NCBI GenBank assembly: GCA_023398855.1
Contig: JAEWRS010000404.1
Span: 1-10,949, forward strand
DNA: 10,949 bases
Reading direction: 5' to 3'
Source: Bacillota bacterium
GTDB lineage: Bacteria > Bacillota > Clostridia > Lachnospirales > Lachnospiraceae
Positions 7,091-10,949 of the stretch are shown piece after piece. Every line of letters starts with the position of its first letter. Within the stretch, counting starts at the first letter, position 1. A model generated the notes under the pieces. It was not told the DNA's origin and did no database searches. It worked only from the letters and a program-made list of their open reading frames with translations. The position numbers and the translations under genes were made by a program.

Positions 7091-8035
7091 TCATGACTCT
7101 GATGTCTTACGTATATTACTCTCCATCAGCCGGTTAAATCCCAGCCAGCCGTTGTTATCTCCTGCACCTCTTAACACCTCGATCATGGTCTCCATCTTGG
7201 CATCAGTATTATCTGCGAAATTCAAGGCCAGCGCTTCAATCAAAGCAGGCTTTTTAGGAGAACCGTATTCCAGCTCCCCATGATGAGCCAGGATGCAGTG
7301 CTTCAACTCGGAAGCCGTCTTTTCGGGAAAACCAGGGATCGTGCGGATCCTTTCTCCCACCATTTCTGTTCCAATGATAATGTGGCCCAAAAGCTGCCCG
7401 TCGTCAGTATAATCATTTTCCGGAAACGTGGAAAGTTCTCTGGTTTTTCCTATATCATGGAACATAGCGGCAGTCAACAGTAAGTCCCGGTTAATAAGGG
7501 GATAATAGGCCGCATAATAGTCACACAGCTTTACAACGCTTAAAGTATGTTCCAGTAATCCCCCCACAAAACCGTGGTGAACACTTTTTGCTGCAGAATG
7601 GAACTGAAATGCCTTGGCAAATGCAGCATCTCCAAAAAAACTCTCCAGCAGCTTCCTTAAATGAGGATTTTTGACCGTTCTGATAAAGCCTAAAAACTCC
7701 TCATACATAAGTCCGATATCCTTGCCAGATACAGGAAGGTAATCTCCAGGGATAAATTCCCCTTCTTCTGCCTTTCGTACCCGTTTGATATTCAACTGGT
7801 TGGAATTCTGGAAAACAGTCACATCTGCATCTATGTAAACATAATCCAGACTTTCAAAATTACCGATTCCCGGAGAGCCAAGATCCCATATTTTCGCATC
7901 CACTGTTCCGGTCTTGTCCTGAAGAATCAGATTTCCGTATTCCTTTCCTGATTTTGTAAGGGCAATCTGCTTATACTTACATAAATACACATCTGAAACA
8001 TGCATTCCTTCGCGGAATGATTCTACATACCTCAT
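7091..8035 (-). CDS. yhaM: 3'-5' exoribonuclease YhaM family (OB-fold plus HD domain)
   Basis: YhaM-type enzymes are cytoplasmic 3'-to-5' exonucleases acting in RNA turnover. With the ATG at 8035 the protein is 314 residues, which as I recall matches Bacillus subtilis YhaM. An N-terminal OB-fold (about 10-95, ALTKSGKEYGNLILQDKTG) is followed by an HD phosphohydrolase domain: H163 in LLEHT, H193-D194 in MFHDIGKT, H218, H251-H252 in LAHHGE, and D275 in NFADNTDA. GGAGG six bases before the ATG decides this start over the upstream in-frame codon at 8086. The gene follows the HtrA-like gene by 129 bases on the same strand; read-through is possible. It ends 10 bases before a strong terminator. The family call is firm; its RNA targets are unknown. 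Confidence 0.92.
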   Translation of the reverse strand: MRYVESFREGMHVSDVYLCKYKQIALTKSGKEYGNLILQDKTGTVDAKIWDLGSPGIGNFESLDYVYIDADVTVFQNSNQLNIKRVRKAEEGEFIPGDYLPVSGKDIGLMYEEFLGFIRTVKNPHLRKLLESFFGDAAFAKAFQFHSAAKSVHHGFVGGLLEHTLSVVKLCDYYAAYYPLINRDLLLTAAMFHDIGKTRELSTFPENDYTDDGQLLGHIIIGTEMVGERIRTIPGFPEKTASELKHCILAHHGELEYGSPKKPALIEALALNFADNTDAKMETMIEVLRGAGDNNGWLGFNRLMESNIRKTSES

Positions 8036-8072
8036 CGTTTTCCTCCACATTCTGAATACTGACAAAGCCGAC

Positions 8073-8090
8073 GGATATGTCTGCATATCC
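8073..8090 (-). promoter_or_regulatory. Inverted repeat upstream of yhaM
   Basis: GGATATG (8073-8079) and CATATCC (8084-8090) are a perfect 7-bp inverted repeat with a 4-base spacer, 38 bases before the yhaM start codon. It could be an operator or a small hairpin in the leader. I see no convincing promoter in the 129-base gap to pair it with. Confidence 0.3.
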
Positions 8091-8151
8091 TCTGCTTCAT
8101 ATACTTAAGGTGAAAAAGCAGTTTTCTTTCCCCTTAAACTTAGGCAACAAG

Positions 8152-8176
8152 GAAGCCAGGAAGATCACCTGGCTCC
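8152..8176 (-). terminator. Hairpin spanning the stop codon of the HtrA-like gene
   Basis: On the minus strand GGAGCCAGG and CCTGGCTTC form a 9-bp stem (one G-T wobble) with a 7-base loop that contains the TGA stop codon. It is followed by CTTGTTG and not a clean T-run, so it would be a weak terminator or attenuator at most. Some read-through into yhaM seems likely. Confidence 0.35.
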
Positions 8177-9475
8177 AATGGTTACCTGATACTGTATCTC
8201 TTTATATTCTTCTCTTCCATTGCGTGAAATACTGACAGGAATCACATCTCCGGGATTGGACTTTTCAAGGACAGCCTGGAAGTCCTTCATGGTAACGATG
8301 GTTTCATCTCCCATGGTCCTTATGATATCGCCGCACTGGATCCCGGCATTGTAGGCAGGGCTGTCTGCATTTACATCAACAACATATACCCCCAGCGGCA
8401 GTCCTGTGCTGTTCATAACTGCACTTACTTCCTGTCCCTTGATTCCAAAGTAGGGAAATGATCCGCCATTGCTCATCTTACCCAGAATACTCTTATAGTC
8501 AGATATGGCCATGGCAGCCGTCATATCCTTGCTTCCTTCAATTTTATGCTCTTCAGTCACCCACCCGATGATCTGGCCGGCTGTATTCATGAAAAAGGTT
8601 CCTGTATTGGCATTCCCCTTCACATCGGAATACAGGATACGGGTTAATCCATCCGTAACCTGTACGTTTTTCGTAATATACGATATAAATCCATAATCAA
8701 CAGAATGAACCATGCCGGCAGGGCCGCCCACAGCCACCACTAAGTCTCCCTGCTTCACGGAATAGGAATTCCCCAGCTCAATGGCCTTGACGTCTTCCAG
8801 CAAAGCTCTTCCTAAATCAGCCGTAGAAACGCTTACGATTGCCATTCCGGAAAACTTATCGGTCTGCTTGATCGTTCCCTGGACCTCTGTACCATCCGAA
8901 AAAGCAACGCGTATGGCCTCTGCATCCTCCACTGCCCTGTCCGGGGTCAGCACAAGCAGCTCTTGATTTGCAGATGCAATGATCACACCCGAAAATAATA
9001 CAGAATTTTCCACAGGGTTATTAAACCAATCTGTCTGAGTCTTTACGGAATGAACCGTCACGATCCCTTTGTCCGACTTTTGGACCAAAGACCGAAGACT
9101 TCCATAAAGGGTATTTAAATCATCCACGGAAAATGGATATTTCTCCATAGCGGATTTTAAAATATCTTCAATAGGTTCTGTCTCTGCTGCCGAAGGCCTG
9201 GATTCAGCCTCGGTAGACACTGTTTCAGGATCATCCTTTGGTATGGTCACTGGAACGCTCTCACTGGTGGATCCCTTCACAAAAAACCGTTCAGCGACAG
9301 GCCGGGATATGGCAAATGTAACAGCAGCCACGATTCCGAAAATAACCGCAGTCGCAAAAAGGCCCAGTGCCCTTTTTAGCATATCCCTTTTCGACATAGG
9401 CTGTCTCACTATCTTTTCATTGATAAACCGACGTGGCTCTGTATTTCTATCGCCTGGCCCGCTATTATCCGGCAT
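8165..9475 (-). CDS. Membrane-anchored HtrA-like PDZ protein, apparently protease-inactive
   Basis: The 436-residue protein has the HtrA/DegP architecture: a cytoplasmic N-terminus, one membrane helix (about 35-58), an acidic, Ser/Thr-rich linker, a trypsin-like domain (about 135-335) and a C-terminal PDZ domain (about 340-433, GLPLGVYVVDVNADSPAYNAGI). Hand alignment to HtrA puts the catalytic triad at altered residues. The NNHVV position reads TPDRAV (R180 for His), the DIAL position reads SGMAIV (G210 for Asp), and GNSGG reads ANTGT (T291 for Ser). The fold is recognisable but the chemistry should be lost. A role as a scaffold, chaperone or peptide sensor at the outer membrane face is inferred. 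AAGGAGGG five bases before the ATG supports the start, and a near-consensus promoter precedes it. The frame is intact, so this is not simple gene decay. Confidence 0.85.
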   Translation of the reverse strand: MPDNSGPGDRNTEPRRFINEKIVRQPMSKRDMLKRALGLFATAVIFGIVAAVTFAISRPVAERFFVKGSTSESVPVTIPKDDPETVSTEAESRPSAAETEPIEDILKSAMEKYPFSVDDLNTLYGSLRSLVQKSDKGIVTVHSVKTQTDWFNNPVENSVLFSGVIIASANQELLVLTPDRAVEDAEAIRVAFSDGTEVQGTIKQTDKFSGMAIVSVSTADLGRALLEDVKAIELGNSYSVKQGDLVVAVGGPAGMVHSVDYGFISYITKNVQVTDGLTRILYSDVKGNANTGTFFMNTAGQIIGWVTEEHKIEGSKDMTAAMAISDYKSILGKMSNGGSFPYFGIKGQEVSAVMNSTGLPLGVYVVDVNADSPAYNAGIQCGDIIRTMGDETIVTMKDFQAVLEKSNPGDVIPVSISRNGREEYKEIQYQVTIGAR

Positions 9476-9507
9476 ATTAACCCTCCTTTGCAGAAGACCT
9501 AAATACT

Positions 9508-9536
9508 ATTATAAGGTCCTTCGTCCCTTAATGCAA
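9508..9536 (-). promoter_or_regulatory. Predicted promoter for the HtrA-like gene
   Basis: On the minus strand TTGCAT (9536-9531) and a perfect TATAAT (9513-9508) are separated by exactly 17 bases. Transcription would start near 9501, giving a leader of about 26 bases that holds the AAGGAGGG ribosome site. This is the best vegetative promoter match in the window. Confidence 0.75.
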
Positions 9537-9713
9537 GAAAAACATGAGAACTTTAGGCCCTCAGCAATGGTAAAGTAAGCCATCAAGGTGTTCTTGCCTG
9601 TTTTATAAAGCATTATCCGGTTCCGCTGATATTTGAATTGCAAGTGAAACATACTATATAAGACAGCGCTAAATTCCCGCTTACAGGATCTGGCAGGAAA
9701 AGCAACCTGAGGA
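9537..9713. other. Intergenic stretch between divergent promoters, no gene seen
   Basis: The 331-base gap between the HtrA-like gene and mutS2 (9476-9806) holds a promoter for each gene. Between these promoters I find no convincing gene. A 47-codon minus-strand frame (9509-9652) has an ATG but no ribosome site and overlaps the promoter at 9508. A second weak +-strand promoter candidate, TTGAAT-16-TATATA (9633-9660), is possible. Confidence 0.5.
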
Positions 9714-9743
9714 TTGCAGTTTTTATCCCATATATGCTATACT
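9714..9743 (+). promoter_or_regulatory. Predicted promoter for mutS2
   Basis: TTGCAG (9714-9719) is followed after 18 bases by TATACT (9738-9743), and TG at 9735-9736 makes it an extended -10. Transcription would start near 9750, leaving about 57 bases of leader before the ATG at 9807. Confidence 0.6.
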
Positions 9744-9806
9744 GTAACAGATACTATTCTCATTGAACCACAGTGTAAAGAAAGCAGAATAAACAAGGTA
9801 TAATAT

Positions 9807-10949
9807 ATGAATCAGAAAGCACTAAAAACTCTGGAGTACCATAAAATCATTGCTCAGCTTACCCAGTTTGCCTCCTGTGATTCCGGTAAGGAGCTGTGCA
9901 GGAACCTGGTTCCTTCCACAGACTATCAGGAAATCGTAAAAGCCCAGAAGCAGACTACAGATGCAGCCACAAGAGTCCGCCAGAAAGGAAGTATATCTTT
10001 TGGAGGCATCAAAGACATACGGCCTTCTTTAAAACGTCTGGACGTAGGAAGCGCATTGGGGATTGTTGAGATTCTATCCATCAGCTCACTCCTTACGGCC
10101 TCAGCACGGGCAAAAGCCTATGGCCGCCACGAGGACTCAGAACTCCCTGAGGATTCTCTGGAGGAATTCTTTCAGCTGCTGGAACCGCTTACCCCGGTCA
10201 ATACGGAAATCAAACGGTGCATCCTCTCGGAAGAAGAGGTGAGTGATGACGCCAGCCCTGGTCTTCATCATGTCAGGCGCTCCATGCGTTCCATCAATGA
10301 CAAGATCCACACCCAGTTAAACTCTTTATTAAATTCCAACCGTACCTATCTGCAGGATGCAGTGATCACCATGAGAGATGGACGTTACTGTCTCCCTGTG
10401 AAATCGGAACACAAATCCCAGGTATCCGGCATGGTTCACGATCAGTCTTCCACCGGCTCCACCTTATTTATTGAGCCAATGGCAATCGTAAAGCTTAATA
10501 ATGACCTCCGGGCTCTGGAAATCCAGGAACAAAAAGAGATCGAAATGATTCTCGCTGATCTAAGCAACCAGCTGGCCCCCTATCTTGAGGAACTGGAAAC
10601 TGATTTTGAAATCCTGACAAAACTGGATTTTATTTTCGCAAAAGCAGCTTTATCCAGGCATTACAATGCCAGTGAACCAATATTTAATACAAACAGAGTG
10701 ATCCACATCAAGGAAGGCCGCCATCCCCTTTTAGATCCTTCCAAAGTTGTCCCAATCACCATCCATCTTGGCCGGGACTTTGACTTATTGATCGTAACAG
10801 GCCCTAATACGGGCGGAAAAACCGTCTCGTTAAAAACAGTGGGCTTATTTACACTCATGGGGCAGTCCGGACTTCATATTCCGGCATTTGACGGCTCTGA
10901 GCTGGCGGTGTTTGACCAGGTGTTTGCAGATATCGGAGACGAACAGAGC
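9807..10949 (+). CDS. mutS2: MutS2 ATPase/endonuclease, N-terminal part (3' end outside window)
   Basis: MutS2 is a cytoplasmic, ATP-dependent homologue of MutS linked to suppression of recombination and, in Bacillus subtilis, to rescue of collided ribosomes. It does not take part in classical mismatch repair. The frame is open for 381 codons to the window edge; the full family length is about 790, so the C-terminal SMR nuclease domain is not visible. The N-terminus (MNQKALKTLEYHKII) is typical and lacks the mismatch-recognition domain. The MutS2 signature GMVHDQSSTGSTLFIEP is at 208-224. Walker A GPNTGGKT is at 332-339, and the window ends inside Walker B (ADIGDEQS). The start is supported by AAGG at 9795-9798, eight bases before the ATG, though this ribosome site is weak. 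It is transcribed divergently from the HtrA-like gene. Confidence 0.96.
   Translation, partial: MNQKALKTLEYHKIIAQLTQFASCDSGKELCRNLVPSTDYQEIVKAQKQTTDAATRVRQKGSISFGGIKDIRPSLKRLDVGSALGIVEILSISSLLTASARAKAYGRHEDSELPEDSLEEFFQLLEPLTPVNTEIKRCILSEEEVSDDASPGLHHVRRSMRSINDKIHTQLNSLLNSNRTYLQDAVITMRDGRYCLPVKSEHKSQVSGMVHDQSSTGSTLFIEPMAIVKLNNDLRALEIQEQKEIEMILADLSNQLAPYLEELETDFEILTKLDFIFAKAALSRHYNASEPIFNTNRVIHIKEGRHPLLDPSKVVPITIHLGRDFDLLIVTGPNTGGKTVSLKTVGLFTLMGQSGLHIPAFDGSELAVFDQVFADIGDEQS

Noticed and set aside
9509..9652. A 47-codon minus-strand frame upstream of the HtrA-like gene
   Set aside because: It has no ribosome binding site, runs across the near-consensus promoter of the HtrA-like gene, and shows no recognisable domain.
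9741..9749. ACTGTAACA shared between the mutS2 promoter and the inverted repeat at 6888-6904
   Set aside because: A single shared 9-mer in an 11-kb window is not far above chance, and the mutS2 copy lacks the second half-site.
1..10949. Search for CRISPR arrays, tRNA or rRNA genes, insertion sequences and defence or toxin-antitoxin genes
   Set aside because: No spaced direct repeats, cloverleaf, transposase motif or defence-family protein was seen by eye on either strand.

Overview
The window looks like chromosome from a Gram-positive anaerobe of the Clostridia, most likely Lachnospiraceae (Clostridium cluster XIVa). The grounds are the moderate G+C content by eye, strong AAGGAGG-type ribosome binding sites, and the gene set (pstA-pstB-phoU, a VanS-like kinase with an OmpR-type regulator, YhaM, a membrane-anchored HtrA-like protein, MutS2). 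This assignment is an inference from protein character and not from a database match.

Layout. (1) Positions 2-2269, + strand: the 3' end of a phosphate-uptake operon, pstA (5' part outside the window), pstB and phoU. (2) 2270-2479: a convergent intergenic spacer holding a perfect 32-bp inverted repeat inside a larger, possibly three-helix fold, followed by a degenerate 7-bp tandem repeat. (3) 2480-3625, - strand: nagA (N-acetylglucosamine-6-phosphate deacetylase), with a good sigma-70-type promoter and a long G+C-rich leader. (4) 3860-6800, - strand: a two-component system, OmpR-family regulator first, then a large multi-membrane-segment histidine kinase, overlapping by 29 bp. (5) 7041-7081: a bidirectional terminator. 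(6) 7091-9475, - strand: a YhaM-type 3'-5' exoribonuclease preceded by an HtrA-like PDZ protein whose three catalytic residues all appear replaced. (7) 9807-10949, + strand: the first 381 codons of mutS2, divergent from the HtrA-like gene.

How the genes work together. PstA and PstB form the membrane channel and ATPase of the high-affinity phosphate importer, and PhoU is its negative regulator. The kinase/regulator pair is a self-contained signalling unit whose stimulus cannot be read from the sequence; its position near pst suggests phosphate but does not show it. NagA recycles amino sugars. YhaM and MutS2 are housekeeping nucleic-acid enzymes.

I see no CRISPR array, insertion sequence, tRNA, rRNA or clear defence system. 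Most of the window is ordinary core genome. The items most worth a second look are the apparently protease-dead HtrA homologue, the structured element after phoU, the structured nagA leader, and a protein-like open stretch with no start codon between the kinase gene and nagA.
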